Source: Leptasterias polaris
Taxonomy: Eukaryota > Echinodermata > Asteroidea > Forcipulatida > Asteriidae
Direction: 5' to 3'
Assembly: GCA_037783415.1 (NCBI GenBank)
Contig: JAZGTN010000047.1
Span: forward strand, 372,001 to 436,000
DNA: 64,000 nucleotides
In this document: positions 24,688-61,921 of the stretch, one piece after another
Layout of the letters: every line of letters starts with the position of its first letter
Position numbering within the stretch: the first letter of the stretch is position 1
Notes under the pieces: model-generated
The model's input: the letters and a program-made list of their open reading frames with translations, nothing else
Told to the model about the DNA's origin: nothing
Database searches by the model: none
Position numbers and translations under genes: made by a program

Positions 24688-24769
24688 GCTACCAGCACAA
24701 TTAATGTTCTCGATATACTTATGTACGTTTCACTGCATTTAATTAATAATCGGAACAAGGACGCAGGAC

Positions 24770-24925
24770 TGGAATTTCAACTTAAAGAGGGCCAGGCCAT
24801 TTTCATTTTGCAAAGGGCACTTCCCAATTCAAAAACTTAAAAGTCTATGTGAAGTTTTTGAAGGGGTACCAAGGCCAAGACCATAGCAATAAAGAAAAGG
24901 GCCATGGCCTCTGAAAGTATGAAAT
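24770..24925 (+). repeat. Dispersed repeat, copy 1 (other at about 59850-60010)
   Basis: Shares with 59850-60010 an ordered set of words: CTGGAATTT, AGGCCATT, TTTTGAA, GGCACCAAGGC/GGTACCAAGGC, CCATGGCCTCTG. About 150 bp, no clear inverted ends. It contains the candidate poly(A) signal at 24888. Confidence 0.7.
24888..24893 (+). terminator. Candidate poly(A) signal of ferritin-2
   Basis: AATAAA 536 bp after the stop. Another AATAAA lies near 25073, so the true 3' end is uncertain. Confidence 0.45.
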
Positions 24926-26887
24926 CTTTGCAATTATCATTCCAGTAAACAAAACAGTTATTCCAAAACTTGCTTTGAATTAATTAATCGGCAAGAATAG
25001 TTAAATTTCTCGACCTGTAAAGGTTTTATATTCTAAGCAGTACGGCTGCCAAGAAAATATACATCTTTTTGAAATAAAAACCCACTTCTCTATGATGTAA
25101 TTTGTAGTTTAAAAACCTCTCGTCACTTGATAAACTTTAAAAAACAAAACTCCTACAACATCCATCAATTAAACTGCCACCGAAGAAAGATAATGCTGAT
25201 GTTTTGGTCATCAACAAGCATCAAGCCAGTTACTTGGGCTGAATATGTAAACAAAAAACAAACGATAAACAGTTAACAAAATAAGAAGCATCTCGATGCC
25301 CTTAACATCCAAGGAGTTAAAAAAATAAATGAAAAAAAAAAGGTAAATGTTTTGAATCTTTGTCATTTTATTTATTGTAAAGAGTGTTTGTTTAAAAGCT
25401 AGACAGACTTGCCTGAAGATTTTGAAATGTTGGGTGAGCCGACATTAACTGTCGGTAGAGTACAGTAGACTTTTAAATTTAGCAAAATTGAATCTAAGGA
25501 ATCTGAGTGCATGAGTACATCTGCGAGCCCCCCATCCCATTGATGAAAATATTGTGTGCAGCCATTTTGGCTGTAAAGTAAATTGCAGCTTTTCCATTGG
25601 CCAATCTGGCAGTTTTACACACGCTAATAGGACATGTGTTGGTATTTTATGTGTTACCAACAGAGGGCGTACACGGGATAAAGAACAAACTTAAAATGGA
25701 GACACAATGTACTCGGTCTCAATTTGAGCAGATGTCCAAAACATAAAACAAAATCCCTGATCATTACGTCTGCTGCCCCCTCGTGTTTCAATGTAGCCAT
25801 AGTGTCCGAGGGTTGAAGTAGAGGTCCCCTCAATGTTCCCATACTAAAACACACAATTTTCCTCATGTGAGGAAGTAACCCCCCCTCCCACCCCAAAATT
25901 CTCTGAAGAATTCCTGATAATCCAAGAACACAATTGACCACTAAGTCCCATTGATGAGCGAGCACCAAATGAACATTTAAAAATCCTGAAACTTGGTACA
26001 TGTCTCCGCTTGTTACTCTTAGTGCGGTTGCACCCCACTCAATAAACTCCCCATACCATAACAGTGCAAAATGCTAAATACTCAAAAATATACAAAAGAT
26101 AATTAAAAGTCTCACAGCGCTTTGCTGTAATGTAAAGGGGAAATTATCCATTGGCTCTTGAACTTATACCCTCTACTCAATTTGATATGGGGAGTCCCGG
26201 GGCCCGTCGAGTTATTCCCCCTCCAAATAAAAACACCCCTGCACCGGTTTAATTTTCCAAATGTCCAAGCATCAATCTTGAAAGTGTCCCAACACCTCTC
26301 GTCAAATAGGACCATTTATTTCAGGGCCTATGCCATCCAAAATACCTCAAGTTGGAAGTCAACAATCCCCAGGTCGCAATTTTGCATACTGTTTACACAA
26401 TCCCTTTTATTGGGTTATCAAATTTGTCTAATGGAGAATATTTTGGGGGACTACAAAATATTACGCTCTGTTTTCTCCCTATTTATTGAGGTGCACCGTA
26501 AGATGGTCTCTAAACTTTCATGGATCCATACACCATTCCAAATGGGAAAGATAACACAGCTGGTTCAGACACAATAGGTGGATTGCAGTAACACCTACAA
26601 CTATGGACTTATATTCAACGACGTGTTACTAGTTTGGTTTCTCATTTGTTTTTAAAAGGCAAGACATTCAAATTTCTTGACACTGGTCTTAGACAAATAA
26701 TGTTGTCAGCGTATTTAAAGATTAATGCCTTGGAATGTTCAAAGAAGACCCAAGAAGTTAACCCAGTGAAGGATTTTCCCTTTACAGCACAGCAAATTTC
26801 TACACAAAATTAACAGTTGCTACTCAAAAATCACGATTCACTACTCGGTATTGGCATTCTGTGTGCCCAAAATAAGTTCAGTCTGAA
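24926..26887. other. Intergenic, no supported gene
   Basis: AT-rich sequence after ferritin-2. The longest frame (26158-26577 +, 139 codons) has no recognisable domain. The word ATAGGTGGATTGCAGTAAC at 26573 recurs at 27062, hinting at a further element boundary. Confidence 0.45.
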
Positions 26888-27062
26888 TAGACCTTATGCA
26901 TATGACGTCATTTGAGTAGGGCGCCCTCGCCTAGAGGTCAAAAGGAAGATGTTCATTGGCCAGAGTCCTGTGCGCTGCGCGTACAAATCAGCGCGTTTCC
27001 ATTGTTTCATCATCAGTTTACCTCTAAGATGGCGGCTTGGTGACGTCAATGCATAAGGTCTA
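26888..27062. mobile_element. 175-bp MITE, TAGACC-ended family, unexpanded copy
   Basis: Ends TAGACCTTATGCATATGACG and TGACGTCAATGCATAAGGTC plus TA are near-perfect inverted repeats, flanked by TA. The interior contains one segment like GCGCCCTCGCCTAGAGGTCA. The element at 38411-38834 has related ends and many tandem copies of that segment. Confidence 0.85.
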
Positions 27063-27065
27063 TAG

Positions 27066-27229
27066 GTGGATTGCAGTAACGACCCAAATTTCCCACAATC
27101 CTCACTGAACGTTTGAATTTGCCATCTTTGAGGAACGACGACGACATGAACTAAATGCTAAAAACATCAAAGATGGTCATTCAGAGAGGATTGTGGAATA
27201 TGTGACATCATGCCAATTTACCTACTGGG
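27066..27229. mobile_element. Short inverted-repeat element
   Basis: Two imperfect inverted arms, TTCCCACAATCCTCACTGAA and TTCAGAGAGGATTGTGGAA, enclose CCATCTTTGA / TCAAAGATGG. Adjacent to the 26888 element. Exact ends are unclear. Confidence 0.6.
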
Positions 27230-27671
27230 TTTTGTCTTCAATCTGTTGATGACAAGTTTATGTAATTTTTCAAACAATTTGAAGACTTTGTGAAAACAAA
27301 TTCCTGAAATCAGGAACAAATCACAACAAATCTCAAACCCGGTTCCATTTTCAAGTCGCCTAAAAACCATACGAATGATTCTTTCAAACCGACTTTTGAA
27401 ACACTCCAAATAGTTGCATTTTGGTCCAAAGTTTCAATTCATCAATCCCAAAACCATGAATTATGGAGACTAAAATATATTGTAACTCTTGATATGGATC
27501 AGTCACATTGGAGGAATTGCCACCCCTGCCCCAATATCATTAGGGAAGAACCCCCCCCCCCACACCACTTCAAGAGGGTTAAAATCTATTCCAACCCACG
27601 CCCGCTCCCACACCCCCTTGCAGTGACAACCATGCAACTAGACTGGTCCCCTTTCTATAAAAGACGGGGAG

Positions 27672-27820
27672 AGGGCTCATTTCACAAAGAGTTAAGATTG
27701 ATCTTAAATGCAAATCCATCGTAGTTGCTTAGCAAAGAGTGATGTCACAATACAAATCACTACGGTATTACTGATAACTCATCTTAAGATGAAATGGAGT
27801 GCTTTGTGAAATCGACCCCG
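27672..27820. mobile_element. Inverted-repeat element with TTTCACAAAG ends
   Basis: Ends CATTTCACAAAGAGTTAAG and GTGCTTTGTGAAATCG form imperfect inverted repeats, with TTGATCTTA / ATCTTAAGATG further in. A diverged fragment lies near 28685-28735. Confidence 0.65.
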
Positions 27821-27896
27821 GGTCTTACAGGCCCAATGATTTTGTTGGATACAATGATTTCATTGATTGAACGTGCAGTGACGTAAGCTTTCCTTG

Positions 27897-28030
27897 TCTA
27901 CCTGTGACTCGAGTCCAGGACTCAGACTCGAGTCTGTCTCGAGTCACAATTTCGGACCAAGTGACTCGGGACTCGGACTCGACCCAAGTGACTTGAGACT
28001 CGGACTCGACACCGGTGACTCGACTACAAC
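27897..28030. repeat. GACTCG-rich low-complexity tract
   Basis: Irregular runs of GACTCG/CGAGTC words (for example GACTCGGACTCGAC) over about 130 bp. Because CGAGTC is the complement of GACTCG, the tract can fold on itself. Function unknown. Confidence 0.8.
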
Positions 28031-28796
28031 ACTGGTCCGAGGTAATGTAGTTTTTCAGCTTGCAATTTCAGTCGTCTGCATAAAGCGTGTGCAAAATGTT
28101 TGTACAGTGCATGTAGCATTGTTTATTCACTTTATTATGTATACAATGTATATGTGAACTGACTGCGATTCTCCAAGTGAAATGAATACAAGGTCAAAGG
28201 TACATCTGGCAACATCCGGTCAGGCTGGTATCTGGCAATATTCACGAGCCTCGAAGTGTGACGTCAGATGTTCCGGCTACCATGCAACAAACTTCCACAC
28301 AAGAGGGAACTACTTAATAGCAAATGAACTTCTTTATTTTGAACATAAAATAACTTGACAAATTGTTCTGCTCCATACATTAACATCTCATGTACTATGA
28401 CGTCTATCCAATACAGCGCATGATTATACATTTGCTCAAATTGTATCAATTCTTTACCATGTTACCATAACTCATCATATTTTGCATGGTACCCAGTATA
28501 CATGTAGTGTAAACATAGAGTTGATTAAAAAGTTGAAAATGAGTACCAGTCTATTTTCCTACAAGCCTCACTTTGGCCGCATTGAACAGCACCAACAAAT
28601 ATTTGGTCGAGGCAGGATCATGAGCCCTAATTATAGAACACGCAGCCTAGGTTACAAAAAGAGTGACTTCACAAAATCCACGCCTTATTTCACAAAGAGC
28701 TTAGATTGATCTTCAATCAGCTTTGATCTTCACTGAACAGACAAATTATGTACCTATCCAAGGCTTGTTGCTGGTAGCGCCATACACAAGGGTTAA

Positions 28797-29180
28797 AGGG
28801 TCTGTATACGTTTGGTATGACTCTGAAAATTTATGGCAATAAAAACTTACTTGGTAAGAAGTACAGCAGCTTTGTGTAGTATAATGAATTTTGAGAAACT
28901 TTTAACTTTGAAGTACTACGGTTATGGAAAAATATATTACTTTTTATTCCCCGAAATTTGAATCTGAGAAGCGTTTCTGTCAGAAACGCTTCTCAGATTG
29001 TGTATTCCTATGGGGAATATTCTTCCTGGTGGAAATATTCGCTCCTGTTTTTTTCTGGTGATAAAAACGCGATCACCTTTTGAAGTGAAATTTTCACAGG
29101 TTAGTTTGATTGTATGTACCTACATTTATATAGGATTAACACAATCAGTAGGCTCCAATTACCAAACGTATACAGCACCT
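28797..29180 (+). mobile_element. TTAA element, family B, copy 1
   Basis: TTAA on both sides. Ends AGGGTCTGTATACGTTTGG / CCAAACGTATACAGCACCT. The centre carries the perfect palindrome AGAAGCGTTTC-TGTC-AGAAACGCTTCT. Other copies: 29779, 34967, 37552, 42764, 43191, 55207, 57344. Confidence 0.88.
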
Positions 29181-29184
29181 TTAA

Positions 29185-29292
29185 ACCCAAACTCAATTTC
29201 ACAGGTTTGTTATTTGATGTATATGGTTGATCACACAAAACATGAACACTGTCCGACTATTTTTTAAGTTCAACCAATCCTGTATAATACAT
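29185..29292 (+). mobile_element. TTAA element, family C, solo right part
   Basis: Matches the right quarter of family C (TTTCACAGGTTTGTTATTT to CCAATCCTGTATAATACAT), with TTAA at each side. It directly follows the family B element and shares its TTAA. Confidence 0.75.
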
Positions 29293-29409
29293 TTAACCCT
29301 GATCAGGTCATCAAAAGTGATGAAGTTTCCAGCAAAAAAGGAAAACAGTTTGTTAAAACTGAGTAAAATAGTTGACTTTTTACTCAGAAGAGTACCCCTT
29401 ACATGTTAA

Positions 29410-29774
29410 AATTACCTCGCCACGTTTGGTCATTACTCAAAATATATATAAGCATAAAAACTTACATGGTAACGAGCAACGGGAGAGCTGTTGATAGTAT
29501 AAAACATTGTGAGAAACAACTCCCTCTGAAGTAACGTAGTTTTTGAGAAAGAGGTAATTTCTCACTAAAATAATTATTTGAATCTGAAAAAGACTTCAGG
29601 CATCTGAAAGCACACAAATTTGTGCAACAAGGGTGTTTTTTCTTTCATTATTTTCTTGCAACTTCGAAGACCAATTGAGCCCAAATTTTCACAGGTTTGT
29701 TATTTTATGCATATGTTGGGATACACCTAGTGAGAATACTGGTCTTTGACAATTACAAAACGTGTTCAGTGCCT
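29410..29774 (+). mobile_element. TTAA element, family A, copy 2
   Basis: Matches the family A copies over its full length with a damaged left end. Its right TTAA (29775-29778) is also the left TTAA of the next element. Confidence 0.83.
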
Positions 29775-29778
29775 TTAA

Positions 29779-30170
29779 AGGGAAGGTATACGTTTGGTAA
29801 TCACTCTTAAAATTAATGGCAAAAAAACTTTATTCATTTTAGAAGCCTACAGCTTCTTTCGATAGTTTGAAGCATTTCGAGAAACATTTCACGTCGAAGG
29901 TTTGTGCTTATGTAAAAATATATCACTTGTTGTGACCCAAAATTTGAATCTGAGAAACGTTTCTGTCAGAAACGCTTCTCAGATTGTGTATTCCTATTAG
30001 GAATTATTCTTCCTACATGGACATATTCGCTCCGGTTTTTCGGTGATATCTCAAAAACGCGACCACCTTTTGAAGTGAAATTTTCACAGGTTAGTTTTAT
30101 TGTATATATCAACATTTATATAGGATTGAAACAATCGCACAGTTCCAAAAAGCAAAGGTAGACTTTGCCT
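29779..30170 (+). mobile_element. TTAA element, family B, copy 2
   Basis: Begins AGGGAAGGTATACGTTTGG and ends GGTAGACTTTGCCT, with TTAA on both sides. It forms a subfamily with 43191 and with the host element at 57344, which end similarly. Confidence 0.85.
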
Positions 30171-30988
30171 TTAAAGGTAATAAGACATTAGAACTGAAGT
30201 TTTTAAGAATTGAGCAAAGAACAAAAAGTTAAAAATGTTATAGTTATGACGAAGTAAACATAATTTCATCCCAAATATGGAATTGTTGTTACTTTGCAAA
30301 CAGCATGTAATAGTATTGCAAAATCGCAAAAGAATTAAAAGTGCACTTGACTAAAATACAAATTCAACTGTGGGCCTTACTTGCCCATCACATTAGGCCC
30401 CGCCCCATAACATATTGACCAATCACATCCAAGAGTATAATATATGCACATAATTAACTGTAAACCATAAGGCTTGATTTTCAGCTGGTATGTCGGTAAA
30501 ATATTACAAAGTGCAAATAACGCTTGAATAAAATTCCAGCATTTTTTCAAACGGTCCCAAGACATTTACTAATTATGTACAATATTCACAATTACCACTA
30601 AAATATCACATCTTTATACTTTACAAAAAGCTTTACTTATCTTTTTTTTTTTTTTAACTACTGTGAATCATACAGGCAATAAATATTAATTTTTTATATA
30701 AAAGTTAATACTTAAATAAGAAGGGAATCTATTGTTTTTATAAGAGTTGGCAATATTGGCACTCAGGTCTTTTTAAACTGAAGAAGTTTTTAACGAAGGC
30801 TTCGTCCAAATGTAGAGGTCTGAAAATCTGGAAGAAAAGCTTTGGCCGTGGTGTACATTTATCTCCCAGCAACTTGTAGAGAGGGCATTTTTTCCAGTGG
30901 GTCGGTCTTTCATCATGAAATTATATGTCATACCGGAGAGACACCCAACTGATCCTGCAAGCTCCTTTTGAAGGTACATCCAAAGTAA
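30171..30988. other. Intergenic, nothing recognised
   Basis: AT-rich unique sequence with a 13-nt T run near 30642. No gene or clear repeat. Confidence 0.4.
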
Positions 30989-31461
30989 GGCCACATAAAA
31001 AAAAAAATTGTTGATCGTCGCCGCCCGACCGTTCGAAACCCCCCAGATCCCCCCTTTTTTTAAATATTTTTTTTATCATTAAAAACGGCCTTTTCAATGA
31101 TCTTTTCAGTCAAATTTGGCCCAGATTTTTCAGCTGGTATTTTTTCAAAATCTATAGGTTTGAAAAGATGTTTGAAGAAGGTTTTTATTCATGTTATTTA
31201 GTTGGGCGACACTGCGTTTTAGTTTTTTTTTTTTATGTTTACAGAAAATGTCATCTAGGAGTTAAATGGGTTTAACAAAACAATCAAAAACATCCAAAAC
31301 ACACAAACCCTCTGTTTTATAGTGATTGTGATGATTTCTTTATTCTTTATTTCATTTTTGGCCATGTCAACAAAATTAAATAAAAAAATAAAAAATAAAA
31401 ATAAAAACCGCCTTCCCTCCCCCCAAAAAGGACGATCAACAAGTTTTTTGTTTATGTGGCC
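30989..31461. mobile_element. PIF/Harbinger-like MITE, copy 1
   Basis: Starts GGCCACATAAA and ends TTTATGTGGCC. Further in are TTGTTGATCGTC and GACGATCAACAAG. It is flanked by TAA on both sides. A GGCC start and a 3-bp TWA target duplication are marks of PIF/Harbinger elements. No transposase frame, so non-autonomous. A relative is at 52594-52905. Confidence 0.85.
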
Positions 31462-31543
31462 TAAGTGATGTTTGAAGCTTTGCAAACCCTCAGAAATCTG
31501 AGAAATAATTCATGCATAAATCGTTTCTCATGTTTCAAATGTT

Positions 31544-31549
31544 TTTATT
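31544..31549 (-). terminator. Candidate poly(A) signal of the ankyrin-BTB gene
   Basis: AATAAA on the - strand, about 190 bp past the stop codon and inside a dispersed repeat copy (about 31565-31690 and leftward). Other AATAAA words lie near 31336-31350. Confidence 0.45.
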
Positions 31550-31564
31550 GACTTTAAATCAACG

Positions 31565-31690
31565 GTGGCGCTTCGGACAAAATAATTTTGCAGGATGCTT
31601 ACAGCCATTACCATCTTTATAACAAGTAAGCGCTCGGATAAAAATTACACAATTTTTTGAAAGGGTCGTTACCAAACGATGACCCTGCAG
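31565..31690. repeat. Dispersed repeat with ACCATCTTTATAACAAGTAAG, copy 1
   Basis: Shares ATAATTTTGCAGGATGCTTAC and ATTACCATCTTTATAACAAG with 60205-60345 and with 52555-52990, where a MITE interrupts it. It serves as the empty-site reference for that insertion. Confidence 0.75.
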
Positions 31691-31736
31691 TTAACATACA
31701 GAAGAAGACCTGACCGTAACACAAGAGCGTCAGCCT

Positions 31737-57192
<25,456 letters not shown>

Positions 57193-57343
57193 CTGAAGAA
57201 AAAACAAAAGTAACCAGAAGAATCCAACTAATTAGAGACTCACACTTGAAAACAGACATAAGTCATCGAGAAGACATAAACTTGGATACTTTTGGGTTAT
57301 CGGTAAATGCCCGATTTACATAATAGGCTTGTACTCATCTTAA

Positions 57344-58233
57344 AGGGTCTGTACATGTACACGTTTGGTTAATGACTTAACAAATTACTGGCAATAAAAA
57401 CTTAAGTGGTAAGAATGACAGCAGCTTTAGATAGTACAAGCATTTTGAGAATCATTTCACTTCGAAGTAATGTGGTTATGGAAAAAGATATCAGGTTTTA
57501 TGCCCCAAAATTTGAATCTGAGAAACGTATTGTGTATTGTATAGGGAATGTTCTTCCTGTGTGGACATATTCGCTACGGTTTTTCGGTGATATCTCAAAA
57601 ACGCGAGCACCTTTTGAAATGAAGCTTTCAAATGTTAGTTTTATTGTATTTATCTACATTTATATAGGATTAACCCTTTCTTTACCAAATTGTTTGGACA
57701 TAAACAACTCCTGGTGACCGCATTGTTTGACCACTCAAGCGTGAAGCACACATTCTTACACAACAGAAAGCTTTTGTTCAAAGGCCATTTTTACAAACTC
57801 CATTATCTCCTTGAAGATATTGTTTTACAGCAAATTAAGTAATACAAAAGTTCTCACTTATTGAATTCCCTTTCATATAATCAAAACATCATTGAAGTCG
57901 GTCAATAAATGTCAAAGTTCTTTGTCTTTCTTTCCTCGGTGTGATCTGTCAACACTTTTTTGTACACAACCATATGGCGCTCCGTAGGTGTTTGGCATTT
58001 CGGATCTTCGAACTCCAATTTGAAGAGATTGCAAAATAGCAACCTTATTTTATTTTATTTTACTGTCATTAAAGAGGGTAAACATGGACAAACCTGCAGC
58101 TTTATTACAAATGGCCTTTGTGCTTAGGCTTGAGTACTTTTGTGTGTGTAAGCTTGGTCGACTAAAGTCGCCTATGGTAAGGAAAGGGTTAAGACAATCG
58201 AACGCTTCTAAAAACCAAAGGTATACTTTGCCT
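57344..58233 (+). mobile_element. TTAA element, family B, split by a nested insertion
   Basis: TTAA on both sides. Left part 57344-57673 is family B from AGGGTCTGTACATG to TATATAGGATTAA. Right part resumes at 58189 (TTAAGACAATCG) and ends AAAGGTATACTTTGCCT. 57674-58188 is a different element inserted at an internal TTAA. Confidence 0.9.
57674..58188. mobile_element. TTAA element, family G, nested
   Basis: 515 bp, bounded by duplicated TTAA (57670-57673 and 58189-58192). Inverted ends CCCTTTCTTTACCA / TGGTAAGGAAAGGG. No transposase frame. Intact family B copies show a single TTAA here. Confidence 0.92.
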
Positions 58234-59500
58234 TTAATAGACCATTATGCACAGTAAACATCAGAGGCCTAATGTGTCTATTGATTAAGTGCCCATGCTA
58301 CACAGCACACTTGAGTGGTTTAAAATAAGGCCTAAAAAAAAAAGGGGGTTATGTTGGCGTAACCCGACCGACCCTAAAAATACGGCCGACCCTGTATATT
58401 TTTATTTTTTTCAAGGGAAGAAATTTAATAATTAAAATCGATATAAATTAGTTACAAATACTTTTGAAACCATTTCTGACCGTTTCTCATTGTTGTGTTG
58501 TCTGACGATCGCGCGTGGAACTTAGGAGCGCATAATGTTTTGCACAACGAACTCGCAGAACAATTGCGTAGGCCCGATATCAATGTACGTGTACATACGG
58601 AGCTGAGATACATGCAGATGCACCACGATACATTGTACATGTATAGTCGCGTACCCGACTCCCAATATACTGCGCTGCGTTTCACAATGGTGAATACATG
58701 TGCTGCTTTCTTGGAAGTCTGGTTCAGCGAACACGAGGCTGCTCTACAATGAAAAACATGGTAACCTCGTCCTAGACTGTTGCACGGCGCGGACTGCTAC
58801 ATACAATATTAAAAATACTTGCCTATTTATTCTGTGTTAAAAAAATGTTTTGTTACAATATAAATTATTTTAATAAATGTTTCAGCATTTTATACAAACA
58901 AAAATGATATATATACATTCTAAAAATGGTAAACTATTCTGTGACCCCGGCCGGCAATCCCGACCTACCTACCCTATTTTTTCTGGCCCATTACGCACAC
59001 TGATAGAAGCCAGAATTCAAGCTTATGCAATCAACATTAACAATATCCTCCATTAGTCAGATGGTCTGAGACTGAGAGCAAGGCTCACTCTATGGTCAGA
59101 CATGGTCAGAGTGTACAAACAGCCAAACAAACCATTAACCTTCACAACTCACCAGGGAGTACAACCTCAAACTTCCCATTCTGTCTAATTGCCAGTTAAT
59201 TACTCTCTGTACTACTCTAGCCTCAATGGGGGTCACCAAGTCTGACCCTCATTGGTAGCTACTTGACTGAAAATCAAGGCAGTATCCAATGAAGGGTAAC
59301 ACCAGTGGTCAGTGGTCTCCCTAGAGTAAACCCTATCAGAATTGTTTTGGTCAGCATTAAAGCCCAGCTGAATAACCACAGGGAGCAATTCATGTTTTGA
59401 TTCCTTGTTCACCCATAGAGTTCACCTGGCTGGATTATTAGACAATCAAGACCACAACTGGTACCTGCCCATGAGTGGACCACAACAGGTACCTGCCCAC
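58234..59500. other. Upstream flank or first intron, possible degraded element at 58350-58985
   Basis: Near 58350 GGCGTAACCCGACCGACCC and near 58955 CCCGACCTACCTACCCTATT + TTTTCTGGCCCATTACGC are roughly inverted. The right-end form also occurs alone at about 54655-54695. It may be a 630-bp inverted-repeat element. No exon found. Confidence 0.45.
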
Positions 59501-59510
59501 AGAGTAGATT

Positions 59511-59531
59511 GGGGGGGGGGGGGGGGGGGGG
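59511..59531. repeat. G homopolymer (about 21 nt)
   Basis: Uninterrupted G run. Others occur at about 20953-20972 and 63663-63685. Likely length-variable and error-prone in sequencing. Confidence 0.9.
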
Positions 59532-59849
59532 TGTAGTTGGGGAGGGTAGTAATTTTAGCCTTGTGTGATTGCCATTAATGAGGTCAGGTATTGCCCAGAC
59601 TGGAAAACACTCATTCTCAGTGAGAGTTCACACTTACATGTTAAGTATGCACCTTTAGAAGAAAACAGTTCTAAAGCCATGCAGTTATAATTTGATACTA
59701 GAGTGGGGGTATTCCATTCAAAAACAGAAATCTCTGGCTTTGGCTACCACTTCATCAGCCATAGTATGCACTAATTGGTTGTAAGGGGATTTACATTCAC
59801 AATGGCTGATGGTAATACAGCCATAGCCATTACACAGTTAAATCTTGCA

Positions 59850-60010
59850 GGCCTGGAATTTTGACTTTGAGAGGGGAAGGCCATTCTCCATTTTGAAAAG
59901 GGCTCTTTCATTTGGAACAAAAAACTTAACAGTCTATCAGTAACTTTTGAAGAGGCACCAAGGCTAAGACCGGGGCAACTCAGGCCATGGCCTCTGTGTC
60001 CCTTTCTAAT
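59850..60010. repeat. Dispersed repeat, copy 2 (other at 24770)
   Basis: CTGGAATTTTGACTTTGAGA to GGCCATGGCCTCTG, matching 24770-24925. Confidence 0.7.
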
Positions 60011-60204
60011 TCCATGCCAGTAAATGTTAAGTAAATGTAAAATGTTAAAAAGAAAACATCAAAACCACTACGCGATTTCTGTTGACAAGAAAGGATGAGG
60101 TGACATGGGTACCAACCCCATCTCCGGCCGGCCGCAGCATCCACAAACAAACATTCACCCACCACAGGAATTTGAGATTCAGATTATTCGACAAACATAT
60201 TTTG

Positions 60205-60345
60205 ATTAGTTTCAAATCAACGCTTCAAAATAATTTCACAATATGCTTACAACCACTACCATCTTTATAACAAGTAAGCTTTCCAAAAAAAAACGGACAC
60301 AAAATAAATTTTGAGGTCATTACCGAACCCGACCTTTTAAAGGGG
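60205..60345. repeat. Dispersed repeat with ACCATCTTTATAACAAGTAAG, copy 3
   Basis: ATAATTTCACAATATGCTTAC followed by CACTACCATCTTTATAACAA; an uninterrupted copy like 31565. Confidence 0.75.
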
Positions 60346-61534
60346 TGTGTCAAATCATTTTAACCTGTTTCAATATGGAACATCCTTCAACGTGTTAAAT
60401 TAAACGGAAACAAGAGTATCGAGAAACATGTCAGCCAATACAAACAGGAAAACTAAAAAGGTTTGTCAGGAGTAAGTAGAATGTATTTAATGAACACCAG
60501 TAGACTTTCAAGGGTTGTGTAAACCACCTTCAATCAATGAGAAATCCAATCACGGAGTTCTATAAAAGCTCTCAATTGCAGCCGGCCTTTTCCCTCCTCT
60601 GTCCAAGTTCAAGGCTGTCTTTAATATTCAAAACAAATCTCCTGCTTCATTTGTGTTTTGTCTTTGGAGGACTACAACAGGGTCTTGTTTTGTTGTGGGA
60701 TGACACCATGTCAAGAACACCTGTTCAGTTTTTGATTTATTCGCGCCGTCATCATCTCCACTTTCTTCTCAAAGTCCAAAGTAGTTTTGTTTACAACTCC
60801 TACACAGACTCAAAATTAGTGTATTTTCATCACCGATCTCCTGTGTCTTCAACCTCTGTATCATTATACTCAACGAACCCCCCCCCCCCAACCCCTAATC
60901 ACAGGATCACCTGTTGACGTCTTCACACCATGAAAGAGGTTGTGCCAATGCAAAGGAAATAACCCTAGAGCAATCGTTGACACACACTCAGCACAACGAA
61001 CTCTCACTTTGTCTCGATTGTACAAGAAAACTCGGTCAAACTTTCCGGCTTGCCGTCCCACACTTTCTGGTGCATGTCCCCCTGAGCTGTGATTTCCTAG
61101 CTTAGAGTTTTAGGAAATACACGACTAGATCTTCAAGACAGTATTTATAGTAGGGTCAATGGACTTCAATCAAGACAGGAGCACGAATGAAACAAGACTA
61201 AACGGGGGGGGGGAGTAAAACAAAAATGTAAAAAAAAACTTAAAGCTGAATATTTCTTGCTTTCAGAGACAGACTGTCAGTTACTGAAGCTTTCTTTGTT
61301 CAAGTGACAGAATGCATTAACTTATATTTTATAAGCAAACCCAACTAGATGACTTCAAATTCTATGATGAATTTTGTCAGCACATAGTAAGAGGACAATG
61401 GGATCTGAGGGTGAGGCATTGCATGGTGAGGTATCAATGTATATTTGGTTTGCAGTAACACCATGTGTATATCTACTTGCTAGGTAGACTTTGTTCTTTG
61501 AGAATTTGTCTTGCTATTTATTCTACTGCCGCGG
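60346..61534. other. No supported gene
   Basis: A 126-codon + frame at 60537-60917 is low-complexity near its end and has no recognised domain or splice context. A C run is at about 60880. No missing 5' exon of the ankyrin-BTB gene was recognised here. Confidence 0.4.
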
Positions 61535-61765
61535 AGTAGATTATTCGGAATTCGGGAGACTTCTCAGTTCTGAAAAGAACTGTCCTGCTTATTAACTAAC
61601 CTGGGTGGGAGGTAGGAAATCGGCCGGGACTACTACTTTCGCTATGTGGATCGAGGGGGGGGGGGACTTCTCGTTATTAACTGCACTGCCGCGGAGTGAG
61701 TTCTTAATAGGTCTCAACGTTTCGACTAGCTTGCTCTAGTCATCGTCAGGACAATGTTACTGAAT
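61535..61765 (-). mobile_element. Candidate Penelope-like element terminus with hammerhead-like hairpin
   Basis: CTGCCGCGGAGT occurs twice (61534-61547 and 61686-61697). On the - strand, CUGACGA (61749-61743), a U, a perfect 6-bp stem GACUAG-AGCAAG-CUAGUC (61741-61724) and GAAAC (61723-61719) resemble a hammerhead ribozyme core. The extra U and the lack of a clear stem I weaken this. Hammerheads in Penelope-like termini are known; the assignment is inference. Confidence 0.4.
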
Positions 61766-61921
61766 AATTAACAACGATGGCAACATATATACTTCAGGTG
61801 GCAAATTTCTTTGAAGGTTGGCACAATTTGCTCACTCATTTTGTGACAACAAGTCAGCATTAGATCAAGAGAAATTTCAGACCCTTCAACCGAATCTGCC
61901 AATTTATCAGGAAATTCACTT

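Noticed and set aside
26158..26577. 139-codon + frame
   Set aside because: No recognisable domain, no splice or promoter context, next to short repeats; expected by chance in 64 kb.
60537..60917. 126-codon + frame
   Set aside because: Ends in a C-run-derived proline stretch; no domain and no homology to the missing ankyrin-BTB N-terminus.
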